From Chloroflexota bacterium (GTDB lineage: Bacteria; Chloroflexota; Ktedonobacteria; Ktedonobacterales; Ktedonobacteraceae), in the NCBI GenBank assembly GCA_005881495.1, contig VBHI01000362.1, forward strand, positions 1 to 43,626: DNA of 43,626 nt. Direction: 5' to 3'. Below, piece after piece: positions 9,693 through 17,484 of this stretch. The stretch's first letter is position 1; every line of letters starts with the position of its first letter. Made by a program: the position numbers and the translations under genes. The notes under the pieces were generated by a model. It was not told where the DNA came from and ran no database searches. It worked only from the letters and a program-made list of their open reading frames with translations.

Positions 9693-12413
9693 ATGGCACA
9701 AACAACGCTTCGCGATTATTTGCAGATTACTGAAGATGCAATCAGTTCCGGCAGTGTACAAGACGCTTTGACCAACTGCCAAAATGTCCTCACCTATTTC
9801 CCAGAATCGCTAGAGGCGCTACGTCTCCTGGGTGAGGTCTACCTGGCACAAGGTAAACTGGAGGAGGCTCAGCAAACATTCGACTGGGTCCTGACTAACG
9901 ATCCAGAAAATGTTATGGCCTACTGCAACCGTGCCCTGATCAGTGAGCGTATGTCCGATTACGACACAGCATTAGACTGCTATCAACAGGCCTATGAACT
10001 CAGCCGCGGCAATAACCAGATACGCCAGATATTTAACCAGCTGAGCGAAAAAGTAGGACAGCAGGGCTTTATTTTCTCGCGTGCGGGGCTAGCGCGTTTA
10101 TATATGCGTGGTGACCTTCTCCCTCAGGCTGTCCAGGAATGGGATATTGTTCTCACTGCCAACCCCGATCGCCTTGATGCTCGTACCGGCCTCCTCGAGA
10201 CATATTGGCGCGAAGGCAATTTTGATCAGGTTGAGCAACTCGCCAAACAGATTCTACATGATATTCCTCATTGCTTGAAGGCGTTGCTGCTCCTTGCCCA
10301 TGTCACCTTTGCCCAGGACGCGCTGCAGGCACAAGACCTGATGCGCCAGGCAGAAGCATTAGATCCAGATCAGGTCATGGCACAAGAACTTTTTGTTGAC
10401 CTCATCGCCAGCCAGCCTAAAGATCCTTTCTTAAAGCTGCTAAAAAAGACTCCGACCGTTTTTCCGGAGATCTCAAATGGGAAACATGCCGCAACGACAT
10501 CAGCCGCCGCGTTGGAAAACATCTCCACCGAGTCTAATGGGAAGATACATGGCAGCGGCTCTCCTTCAACATTCTCTGACCCTCTCGTGAGATGGGGCAG
10601 CCTGGACAATATCATAGAGCCTCAACAAGACTATCAAACACTACAGAATGCCGCACCCTTCAGCAACTGGGGTGGCACTGGCACGACAGATTTTGATAAC
10701 TGGAGTACCTTCAACCAGCAAGACAACCTCTCATCTCAGCCAGCCAACAATGCACAGACAAGCCATACGACACCTCAATTGGACAACAGGAATGTACCCA
10801 CACAGGGCGCCAGTACTTCAGAGCCGCAGGTGCCAGAGTTGGAAACCTGGCGGATGCAACCTGGTACACACGAGGTCAGCGAGACATCCAGCGACAGCAA
10901 TCAGGTCGAACAGCAAGCGGCATGGTATCATATGGATGCCTTTTCCGAATCAACTGCTGATCCATGGAGCAGTGCCAGCAACAGTAACCAGGTAACTCCC
11001 CCTACGTCCTTGGATATGGAGGAAGAGGAGTCAGACCTTCCCGCTCCTCCAGTCTGGCTTGATATGCTGACCAGGGTCGATCAACGCAAATCAAGTGGAT
11101 CTCTATCGCAGGTGCCACCTTATGCCTCAGCACTGGAAAAAGAAGCTGTTACCGTACAACAACCTGTTCAGCAGCCAGTTGAACCACCGCCTTTTCGCCC
11201 GGTGGCAACACCATGGGAACAACTTCCCGTCTCTTCTTCGTCACATGCTGCACAGGAAGAAGAGGAATTCTTCTTTGGGCCAGAATGGCTAAAATCCCTC
11301 GGCGCCACGACAATGGAGCCTCTCACTCCTCAGGAGCCAGAACTACCACCAATACCAACACACTCAGAAGAACCAGAGCCTTCAGTCTCGAGCGCACCAA
11401 CAGCAACGTTCGAACAAGCCGCTGCCTGGGCAACACCGCCGGCAGAGACTGAGCCACAGGTAGTCAAAGATACTGTCCCTGTTGAATCTGAGTCGAAGAA
11501 GATTTCTGTCGAGAACTGGATTGAGCAAGCCGCCCAAAAGCTTGCTCATCCTGAGCAGAATCGCATTACTACGCTGGAAGAGCTAGAAAATGATTTGCAC
11601 TCGCAGGGTTTTACTCCCCTGGAGCCAGGCGCTCTCTCTACTTTAGCCAAAGAGCCAACCCTTTCCTCAGCGTTAGCACAATTTGGCAATTTCGGAACAC
11701 AGCCAGTCACAGAGGTCGATTCAGACCAATCTGATCCGTCGGCAGCGACGTCTACGACCCCACCGATTGAGCTTTTGTGGCCAGATACGGCAGAGCCAGT
11801 CGCTCAACCCGTAGAAACAACTCTCAGCAAATCGCCCGAACAATCTCCCGTGACAACTTCCCACCTGGACGCCCTCTCTAGACTTGTCGCCTCTCGAACA
11901 GAAGCACAATCGAATCCAGCTGCTAGCGTTCCCTCAAACACCCAACCGGCCGCCGCTGCACCAGCAGCCCCGACCGATCAGTCCAATACGTCGCTTGACT
12001 TCGAGCTTGAGACAACCATGAAGCGTCCGGCCGTTCGCTTGCAACCGATGCAACGACGCCCATCAGCACAGCAACAGCAGATACCTTCCAGAAGCCGCTC
12101 AGGAGAACTCCCTCCGCCGCATCAAGCAGAAGGGAGTGCTCTAAGCAACAAGCAGCGCCTTATCAAAGGTTATCAGTATCAGCTTGGAGGATTATACGAT
12201 GAGGCCATGCAAGAATACCGCTTCATAATAGGCAAAGCCCCAGAGCTACTAGGTGAGGTGGTCAGCAATATGCGCGCTCTACTGAAAATAGCCCCCAGAT
12301 ATTCTGCCGGCTATCGTGTACTGGGAGATGCTTATATGCGACAGGGTGAGTACCTGCAAGCCATGGAAGCCTATAACAAGGCGCTGGCTGTGGCGAAGAA
12401 GACGAAAAGCTAG
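9693..12413 (+). CDS. Large TPR protein with disordered Pro/Gln/Glu-rich centre
   Basis: 906 residues. The N-terminal 230 residues are tetratricopeptide repeats, for example ALRLLGEVYLAQGKLEEA and MAYCNRALISERMSDYDTAL. Residues about 260-790 are low-complexity and rich in Pro, Gln, Ser, Thr and Glu, with recurring short acidic/Trp blocks such as LPAPPVWLDML and FFFGPEWLKSL. A second TPR pair closes the protein (about 815-905: YDEAMQEYRFIIGKAPELL and YRVLGDAYMRQGEYLQAMEAY). There are no membrane segments. The start has AGAGGAG upstream. It lies between the M16 peptidase and a Roadblock protein (23-nt gap), suggesting a scaffold in a shared process. Function unknown. Confidence 0.85.
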   Translation: MAQTTLRDYLQITEDAISSGSVQDALTNCQNVLTYFPESLEALRLLGEVYLAQGKLEEAQQTFDWVLTNDPENVMAYCNRALISERMSDYDTALDCYQQAYELSRGNNQIRQIFNQLSEKVGQQGFIFSRAGLARLYMRGDLLPQAVQEWDIVLTANPDRLDARTGLLETYWREGNFDQVEQLAKQILHDIPHCLKALLLLAHVTFAQDALQAQDLMRQAEALDPDQVMAQELFVDLIASQPKDPFLKLLKKTPTVFPEISNGKHAATTSAAALENISTESNGKIHGSGSPSTFSDPLVRWGSLDNIIEPQQDYQTLQNAAPFSNWGGTGTTDFDNWSTFNQQDNLSSQPANNAQTSHTTPQLDNRNVPTQGASTSEPQVPELETWRMQPGTHEVSETSSDSNQVEQQAAWYHMDAFSESTADPWSSASNSNQVTPPTSLDMEEEESDLPAPPVWLDMLTRVDQRKSSGSLSQVPPYASALEKEAVTVQQPVQQPVEPPPFRPVATPWEQLPVSSSSHAAQEEEEFFFGPEWLKSLGATTMEPLTPQEPELPPIPTHSEEPEPSVSSAPTATFEQAAAWATPPAETEPQVVKDTVPVESESKKISVENWIEQAAQKLAHPEQNRITTLEELENDLHSQGFTPLEPGALSTLAKEPTLSSALAQFGNFGTQPVTEVDSDQSDPSAATSTTPPIELLWPDTAEPVAQPVETTLSKSPEQSPVTTSHLDALSRLVASRTEAQSNPAASVPSNTQPAAAAPAAPTDQSNTSLDFELETTMKRPAVRLQPMQRRPSAQQQQIPSRSRSGELPPPHQAEGSALSNKQRLIKGYQYQLGGLYDEAMQEYRFIIGKAPELLGEVVSNMRALLKIAPRYSAGYRVLGDAYMRQGEYLQAMEAYNKALAVAKKTKS

Positions 12414-12436
12414 CGCCACCTGTAAAGGAGCCCCAT

Positions 12437-12784
12437 TTGGAAACTATACTGCAACGGCTAACCGATCTTGACGACGTTTCTGGAGCCATTCTAGTCGGTA
12501 AAGATGGACTGATTGTCACCGGTACACTGCACTCTGAGGAGGAAGAGATAATCGGTGCAATGTCGGCTGCGGCATTCGGGTCCATCGCCAGTTTCATCAA
12601 TCAGATCAACCATGGTGCATTGAATCACGTCATCATCGAAATGCAAAATGGTATCATACAATTTGAAGAAGTGGGCGACCTCATTCTCATAGTAATCGCC
12701 CAGAATATCAGCAATCTCGGTCGCATCCGCATTGAGATGAAAAAAGCGTGCCGGCAAATTGTACAACTGGTTGCAAGCTACTAA
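12437..12784 (+). CDS. Roadblock/LC7 domain protein (MglB-like)
   Basis: 115 residues forming one Roadblock/LC7 fold: N-terminal helix LQRLTDLDDVSGAILVGKDG, central IGAMSAAAFGSIASFINQI, and the strand pair HVIIEMQNGIIQFEEVGDLILIVIA. In bacteria such proteins act as dimeric GTPase-activating or regulatory partners of small Ras-like GTPases (MglA/MglB). No GTPase is encoded here. The start is TTG, preceded by AAAGGAG with 6-7 nt spacing. It is the third gene of the M16-TPR-Roadblock unit, so a regulatory role with the TPR protein is likely. Confidence 0.85.
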   Translation: METILQRLTDLDDVSGAILVGKDGLIVTGTLHSEEEEIIGAMSAAAFGSIASFINQINHGALNHVIIEMQNGIIQFEEVGDLILIVIAQNISNLGRIRIEMKKACRQIVQLVASY

Positions 12785-12855
12785 GGCATCATCGAAAGGC
12801 TGATCCAGCATTGCAGGGAAACGAGGATGCTCTCGTACATCTCTCTTATTATACT

Positions 12856-13128
12856 CTAGGTAGTATGCAGTGGTGCTTCTTTGGTCGAGGCGGAGGATTG
12901 CTTCTGCTTCTCTGTGAGACGCCAACAACATGTCTTACTTCGCAAACAACGTTCCTGTTCCTCGGACGTCACTGGCGGCGTATTTTTCATGCAAAAGACC
13001 TGGTACATTGGTTCGCCTTTCATCACATCACTGGCAGGGAACCAACGCTCTCGATAAAATGGGCAAGCATTTCTATGCTTACGCCAATTTGAATTTTCAG
13101 CTGGATTTGTTTCGATGGTGCTTGCCAA
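12856..13128 (-). CDS. Small Cys-containing hypothetical protein
   Basis: 90-residue frame on the minus strand with a TTG start and a GGAAGGA Shine-Dalgarno 7 nt upstream. The central part, QVFCMKNTPPVTSEEQERC, followed by LRSKTCCWRLTEK, has protein-like composition with spaced cysteines. A later ATG (codon 36) is possible. No known family is recognised. It occupies a 465-bp gap between the Roadblock and CPBP genes, and the plus-strand frames there look less coding-like. Confidence 0.4.
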   Translation of the reverse strand: MASTIETNPAENSNWRKHRNACPFYRERWFPASDVMKGEPMYQVFCMKNTPPVTSEEQERCLRSKTCCWRLTEKQKQSSASTKEAPLHTT

Positions 13129-13245
13129 TCAAGCGTCCTTCCTAAACATACTTGCCCAAAAGTTCATAGTGTTTCAGGTAGTATAACATATTATTCGGAG
13201 AAAATTACTGTGCATACTTCACAGACAAATAGACACCTTCTATGG

Positions 13246-13251
13246 TATAAT
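13246..13251 (+). promoter_or_regulatory. -10 box almost touching the CPBP start codon
   Basis: TATAAT (in TATGGTATAAT) ends 5 nt before the ATG at 13257. With start points normally about 7 nt after the -10 box, the mRNA would be leaderless. No Shine-Dalgarno is present, and the -35 is weak (CAGACA at 13222-13227, 18-nt spacer). Confidence 0.45.
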
Positions 13252-13256
13252 TGGTT

Positions 13257-14048
13257 ATGCAAAATTCAGAGGACTCACTGGTCGAAAGCAAGTCAAATGC
13301 AGTTCCATGGACAATTCAGCAGACCTGGTACGGCATTATTCTTACACTCATCCCCTGGGCTATTTTGGCAGTCGGCCTCTCTCAACTAGGTCAAAGCAAG
13401 GCTTCTCAAAACACACCGCTCTCGTTCCAGGCCGACCTTATGAGCGCTATCATTGTTTTTATCTTTTCCTGCGTCATTGAAGGGGCTTTTCTCATTGCGC
13501 CACTTTATATTGCCGGCAAGGCATTTCGCTCAATTATTCCTCACTTCCGCCTGGCTTTGAGAGCGCTTGGCTTCAGAGATTTCGATGTGGGGAGATCACT
13601 GGTGCTGGTGGTCATCTTATTTATAGCCATCCTTGCCATAGATAATCTCTATCAATACGTGATCACTGTACTACACCTGAACGTGCAAACCAACGACCAG
13701 GTCCTGCTCCAGCGCAGTAAAATTGCCCCGATCAGTACCTATGCGACCCTTCTTGCGGCCGTTTTTGTCGCTCCCTTCTGCGAAGAGATCTTTTTTCGCG
13801 GCTTTGTCTTTCCGGGCCTAAGCGAGGCAATGCCAGTCGGCTGGGCCATTGTCTCCAGTTCGCTGCTCTTTGCTCTAGCTCACGCAGACCTCGGGTCGTT
13901 CGCGGTACTGTTCATCATCGGGCTGGCACTCGCCTTCCTACGCTGGCGCACTAAATCACTCTGGCCCAGCATTTTCCTCCACTTCCTCAACAACGGACTT
14001 GGAGCACTATTAATCATCCTGGTGATGCAAGGCATAGTAAAGCAGTAG
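13257..14048 (+). CDS. CPBP family intramembrane metalloprotease
   Basis: 263 residues with about seven or eight hydrophobic segments. The CPBP (formerly CAAX/Abi) motifs are intact: FCEEIFFRGFVFPGL (motif 1, EExxxR), a second motif with His in FALAHADLGSF, and FLHFLNNGLG (motif 3). The family includes Rce1-like proteases and bacteriocin-immunity proteins. The true substrate is unknown. A TTG two codons upstream (13251) overlaps the -10 box, so the ATG at 13257 is preferred. Its transcript is probably leaderless. Confidence 0.88.
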   Translation: MQNSEDSLVESKSNAVPWTIQQTWYGIILTLIPWAILAVGLSQLGQSKASQNTPLSFQADLMSAIIVFIFSCVIEGAFLIAPLYIAGKAFRSIIPHFRLALRALGFRDFDVGRSLVLVVILFIAILAIDNLYQYVITVLHLNVQTNDQVLLQRSKIAPISTYATLLAAVFVAPFCEEIFFRGFVFPGLSEAMPVGWAIVSSSLLFALAHADLGSFAVLFIIGLALAFLRWRTKSLWPSIFLHFLNNGLGALLIILVMQGIVKQ

Positions 14049-14088
14049 GGGCGCCAATTTTGCTGAAACAAGAAAGGAACATACGAGT

Positions 14089-14916
14089 ATGGAAGAAAGG
14101 ATCAATCAGGTTATCACGAAAAGAAACCCGGATGACAAGCACATCAGCATCTATGCCTTGTGCATCGCCCTGCTGGCCATCACTTCCTTCATCAACTTTT
14201 TACTCATCACGTTTGTACCATTAGAAGCATCCATAAAACAGATCCTCACCGAGTTTGATTATGGAGTCGCTCTTATTTTCCTGGTTGATTTCCTTTTCCG
14301 TCTTCTCCGAGCCCCCAAGAAATTGGAGTATATGCGAACATGGGGTTGGTTAGATATGTTAAGCGCGGTCCCAATCCCTTTTTTCAGCATATTCCGTATC
14401 GTACGAGTGATCCGCGTAGCCATTATGTTGCGCAAAATGCGTTTAAAAGATGTGGAACGCTCAATCACAAAACATCCCGCACGAAGTACCATCATTGCCA
14501 CCGGCTTCCTGGCCTTTCTAGTAATGGTCAGCGGTAGTGCTATTATGCTAGCAGTAGAAAAAGGGGATCCCAGCGCCAATATTCGTACGGGAGGGGATGC
14601 TCTCTGGTGGGCCATTGTGACTATGGCAACAGTGGGTTACGGTGATAAATATCCAGTGACGGGAGGGGGACGGATTACAGCTACCATTGTGATGGCAGTT
14701 GGCATTGTGATCTTCGGTGTCCTCAGCAGCTATCTGGCATCCACGTTTATTTCCTCCAATGAAGCACAGGCAAAAGAAGCGATGATTGCCGCTTTGAAGG
14801 AAGATCTCGATACGATTAAAGCAGATGCGGCCGCTTCGAGAGAACATCTCAACCTGATGGAAGCAGAAATGGCTGAGATCAAACAGTTGCTGCAACAGCG
14901 AAACCAGGCGAGCTAA
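14089..14916 (+). CDS. Six-TM potassium channel, voltage-gated-type
   Basis: 275 residues. Hydrophobic segments S1-S3 occupy about residues 20-100. An S4-like basic helix, IFRIVRVIRVAIMLRKMR, follows. Then S5, the pore helix and selectivity filter TMATVGYGDKYPVT, and S6 (VMAVGIVIFGVLSSYLAST). TVGYGD is the canonical K+ filter. The cytoplasmic C-terminus (about 225-275) is a charged coiled coil, probably for tetramer assembly; there is no RCK or cNMP domain. Start supported by AAAGGAA 11 nt upstream. It follows the CPBP gene by 40 nt and may be co-transcribed. It converges closely (13 bp) with the BON gene. Confidence 0.92.
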   Translation: MEERINQVITKRNPDDKHISIYALCIALLAITSFINFLLITFVPLEASIKQILTEFDYGVALIFLVDFLFRLLRAPKKLEYMRTWGWLDMLSAVPIPFFSIFRIVRVIRVAIMLRKMRLKDVERSITKHPARSTIIATGFLAFLVMVSGSAIMLAVEKGDPSANIRTGGDALWWAIVTMATVGYGDKYPVTGGGRITATIVMAVGIVIFGVLSSYLASTFISSNEAQAKEAMIAALKEDLDTIKADAAASREHLNLMEAEMAEIKQLLQQRNQAS

Positions 14917-14929
14917 GAACTCGTTTTCT

Positions 14930-15931
14930 CTACTTCGTATGCCTGATATATTTCCCAGGAACCTTATCCTCCGACTCTCCTCCCTCTGAGGAAGACATAA
15001 CATGCAGCAAATCGGCCTTTGGATCGACAATAAGGTCGTTGAATACTGAACGCACGCCCTCAAAATTGCGTGCGATCTCCCCGGCTGCCGCTTTCTGCTG
15101 AGCGTTGTGAACGGCACCACTCAGGCGCACTATGCCAAGGCGCGGATAGACGCCGATTGGCAGATTGTGGGTACGTGGATCGCGCCCTAATGCCATTGCC
15201 AGATCGCTCGCCAACCTATCATCTCCAACAAGTCGATTGTTGATTTCCAATAGGCCATTCACACCCATTGCCTGCCTTTCGGCTAAATCTCCACGCAGCG
15301 AACTTGAAATGTTGCCATCGAGGTAAAGCACCCCATCCAATACACGCGCTGTAACGCCTTTCAGATCGATATGCAGCGGTATCGTTCCGAAAAGAACCGC
15401 CTCGACTTCACTCTGCAGTACGCTGTCGGAGCGATAGGCAGGCATAGCGTTCAGCACCGCTGCCTCCACCTGTACCTTGATGTGCCCCGTCGCTATCTCA
15501 ATCACATGCTCTCCCTGGAGCAGCGTATCCTGTCCATGTCGTAAATCGTGCACAACCAGGTAGGATAATTCCCCACTGTTTGGATGCACTGCGACTAGCA
15601 TCAGTCTGCCTGTACCTGAAGAGACCGTATTCTCCACCGTACTCTTCTCATCGAGATGCGCGCCAACGACCTCTGCACTACCGGCAGCCGTCACATCAGC
15701 GCGCCTGGCACGAATTCTTATCCCCTCTCCCGTCGCGCTAACAACCGTATCAAATGGCAGAAAAAATATATTCCCCAATAAACGCCGCTGTCTCACACCT
15801 ATATGAGTCATTTTGCGGGTCGTAGAATCAAAAATAACCTGCGCCAGGAAACCGTCTTCCCCGTCGGAACAAATAATCTTAGAACCAAAATGAAACTTTA
15901 GCATTTCAGAGATTGATGCTATGTTGCTCAT
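14930..15931 (-). CDS. BON-domain protein with PRC-barrel-like repeats
   Basis: 333 residues. The N-terminal half contains two beta-rich segments resembling PRC-barrel domains (GSKIICSDGEDGFLAQVIFD and GRLMLVAVHPNSGELSYLVV). The C-terminal half carries two BON domains, about 180-245 (VTARVLDGVLYLDGNISSS) and 250-320 (GVYPRLGIVRLSGAVHNAQQ). BON domains bind phospholipid or act as scaffolds. There is no signal peptide, so it is probably cytoplasmic. ATG preceded by CGAGG 8 nt upstream. Function unknown. Confidence 0.75.
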   Translation of the reverse strand: MSNIASISEMLKFHFGSKIICSDGEDGFLAQVIFDSTTRKMTHIGVRQRRLLGNIFFLPFDTVVSATGEGIRIRARRADVTAAGSAEVVGAHLDEKSTVENTVSSGTGRLMLVAVHPNSGELSYLVVHDLRHGQDTLLQGEHVIEIATGHIKVQVEAAVLNAMPAYRSDSVLQSEVEAVLFGTIPLHIDLKGVTARVLDGVLYLDGNISSSLRGDLAERQAMGVNGLLEINNRLVGDDRLASDLAMALGRDPRTHNLPIGVYPRLGIVRLSGAVHNAQQKAAAGEIARNFEGVRSVFNDLIVDPKADLLHVMSSSEGGESEDKVPGKYIRHTK

Positions 15932-15984
15932 GTTTCCAACCTCGTACTACTTCATCTTAATTGAAGGACAAAAGCAAAACAGAA

Positions 15985-16020
15985 AACGTGCTACATCCTC
16001 TATGCAAAGTGTAGCACGTT
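15985..16020 (-). terminator. Rho-independent terminator of the nuo-like/GH1 unit
   Basis: Minus strand: AACGTGCTACA / TGTAGCACGTT with a 14-nt loop, followed by TTCTGTTTTGCTTTT. It lies 5 nt after the GH1 stop codon. Confidence 0.8.
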
Positions 16021-16024
16021 ATCC

Positions 16025-17464
16025 TCAAGCATGACAAGCGTAACAACCTCTATAATTCTGCCAACGAAAGCATCCTGCAGGGAGATGCTTCGCTGCGCGT
16101 TGTATTACATCTCTTATACCAAAAACAGTCTCTGCCGCTTCTGGCGCGTATCGCTCAACTATAGCCTCAGTAATGGCATTAGCACGGCAAATTTCACCAA
16201 ACATACTGGCGCTGACGCGCGGGATGCGATGCATTGTTCGCAGATCAAGCTCAATTAAGCCAAAACGCACGCTCCAACCCTCGTTCCATTCAAAGTTGTC
16301 TACCAATGACCAGTGCAGATAACCGCGCACGGGAATACCTTCGCTGATTGCGCGATGAATCATCGCGAGATGCTCCAGGATAGCCCGTGGACGGCGGCTA
16401 TCCTGAGCATCACTAAAACCATTTTCTGTGATATAGAGGGGTTTGTTGCTTCGCGTACGACGATAGATAGCTCTCAGCACCCGGTATATACCCACTGGGT
16501 AGATCTCGCCAAAATTATTTTCCAGGCCAGGATCGTTGCACACGGCCCCCGGTCGAACAAAGCGCCGCCCAAAAAGTTCGGTGGGTTTGGTCGCATCGAA
16601 CTTGACCATATCGCGGGTGTAGTAGTTTACGCCGTGGTAGTCCCTCGTCCCCGCTGCGTGCTCAATAGGCTCGAGCAGTATATTCAACGGGAAGGTAAAA
16701 CGCCCTGTTTCCGCGGCCTGTAATATCACCCAGTTAAAAAAAGTCTCTTGCAGTCCTGCCGCCCCTCGATCTAACGGGGAGAGGTCATTGGCCGCTTCGA
16801 AAAGTCGGTAGTGCAGGCAGTAGCCGATCCGTCCCTCCGGTTGCAGACGGCGAATAGCATAGAAAGACTGCACATGAGCCACTATCATATTGCGCGTAAC
16901 CTGAAATGCGTGCACGATCTGCTGTTCGCCAGGTGGAAATGAACCCAGCACATACCCCCGTGTGGCGTAGACATTTGGTTCGTTCAAAGTAATCCAGAAA
17001 TCACAGAGATCACCCAACGCCCGCACGGCATGTTCCGCATAACGCACAAAGAAGGCAATATTTGTTTCGTTTGCAAATCCGCCGCGGTCGGCAAACCAGA
17101 GAGGCTCGGAAAAATGATGAAGTGTGACTATAGGGGTCATGTGTCTCTGGTGTAGATCGCTCAGCATCGCCCGGTAACGCTCAATCGCCGCGTTGTCCCA
17201 CTGTCCCTCATCAGGCTCTATACGGCTCCATTCCAGGCTTAAACGCAGCGCATTATTCTCCATCTGTTCCGCCAGGTTAAAATCACTCTCTGCATCCTCC
17301 CACCAGTTGTCTGCGCTGGCACACGACTCACCCGTCAATATGTGCCCCTGTTGCTCCCAGCGATACCACTGGCTATTTGTATTACTTCCCTCACATTGGT
17401 ACGATGAAGATGCGGTTCCCCACAAAAACCCATCTGGGAATCGCAGTATACGCTGCTTTGCCAT
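16025..17464 (-). CDS. Glycoside hydrolase family 1 (beta-glucosidase-like)
   Basis: 479 residues. The (beta/alpha)8 retaining glycosidase starts with FPDGFLWGTASSSYQCEG. The acid/base Glu is in WITLNEPN, and the nucleophile Glu in YITENGFSD. The C-terminal WSLVDNFEWNEGWSVRFGL is typical. The enzyme hydrolyses beta-glucosides, beta-galactosides or related; the substrate cannot be read from the sequence. There is no signal peptide. The ATG at 17464 is preferred over 17485 because of CTGGAGAG 6 nt upstream, although the 17485 ATG shares a base with the preceding stop codon (TAATG). It is the last gene of the complex-I-like unit and lies about 20 nt behind it, so co-transcription is likely although the function seems unrelated. 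Confidence 0.93.
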   Translation of the reverse strand: MAKQRILRFPDGFLWGTASSSYQCEGSNTNSQWYRWEQQGHILTGESCASADNWWEDAESDFNLAEQMENNALRLSLEWSRIEPDEGQWDNAAIERYRAMLSDLHQRHMTPIVTLHHFSEPLWFADRGGFANETNIAFFVRYAEHAVRALGDLCDFWITLNEPNVYATRGYVLGSFPPGEQQIVHAFQVTRNMIVAHVQSFYAIRRLQPEGRIGYCLHYRLFEAANDLSPLDRGAAGLQETFFNWVILQAAETGRFTFPLNILLEPIEHAAGTRDYHGVNYYTRDMVKFDATKPTELFGRRFVRPGAVCNDPGLENNFGEIYPVGIYRVLRAIYRRTRSNKPLYITENGFSDAQDSRRPRAILEHLAMIHRAISEGIPVRGYLHWSLVDNFEWNEGWSVRFGLIELDLRTMHRIPRVSASMFGEICRANAITEAIVERYAPEAAETVFGIRDVIQRAAKHLPAGCFRWQNYRGCYACHA

Positions 17465-17484
17465 AGGTCTCTCCAGCATTACCA

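Noticed and set aside
12491..12931. 146-residue minus frame antisense to the Roadblock gene
   Set aside because: Composition mirrors the real gene; no start signal.
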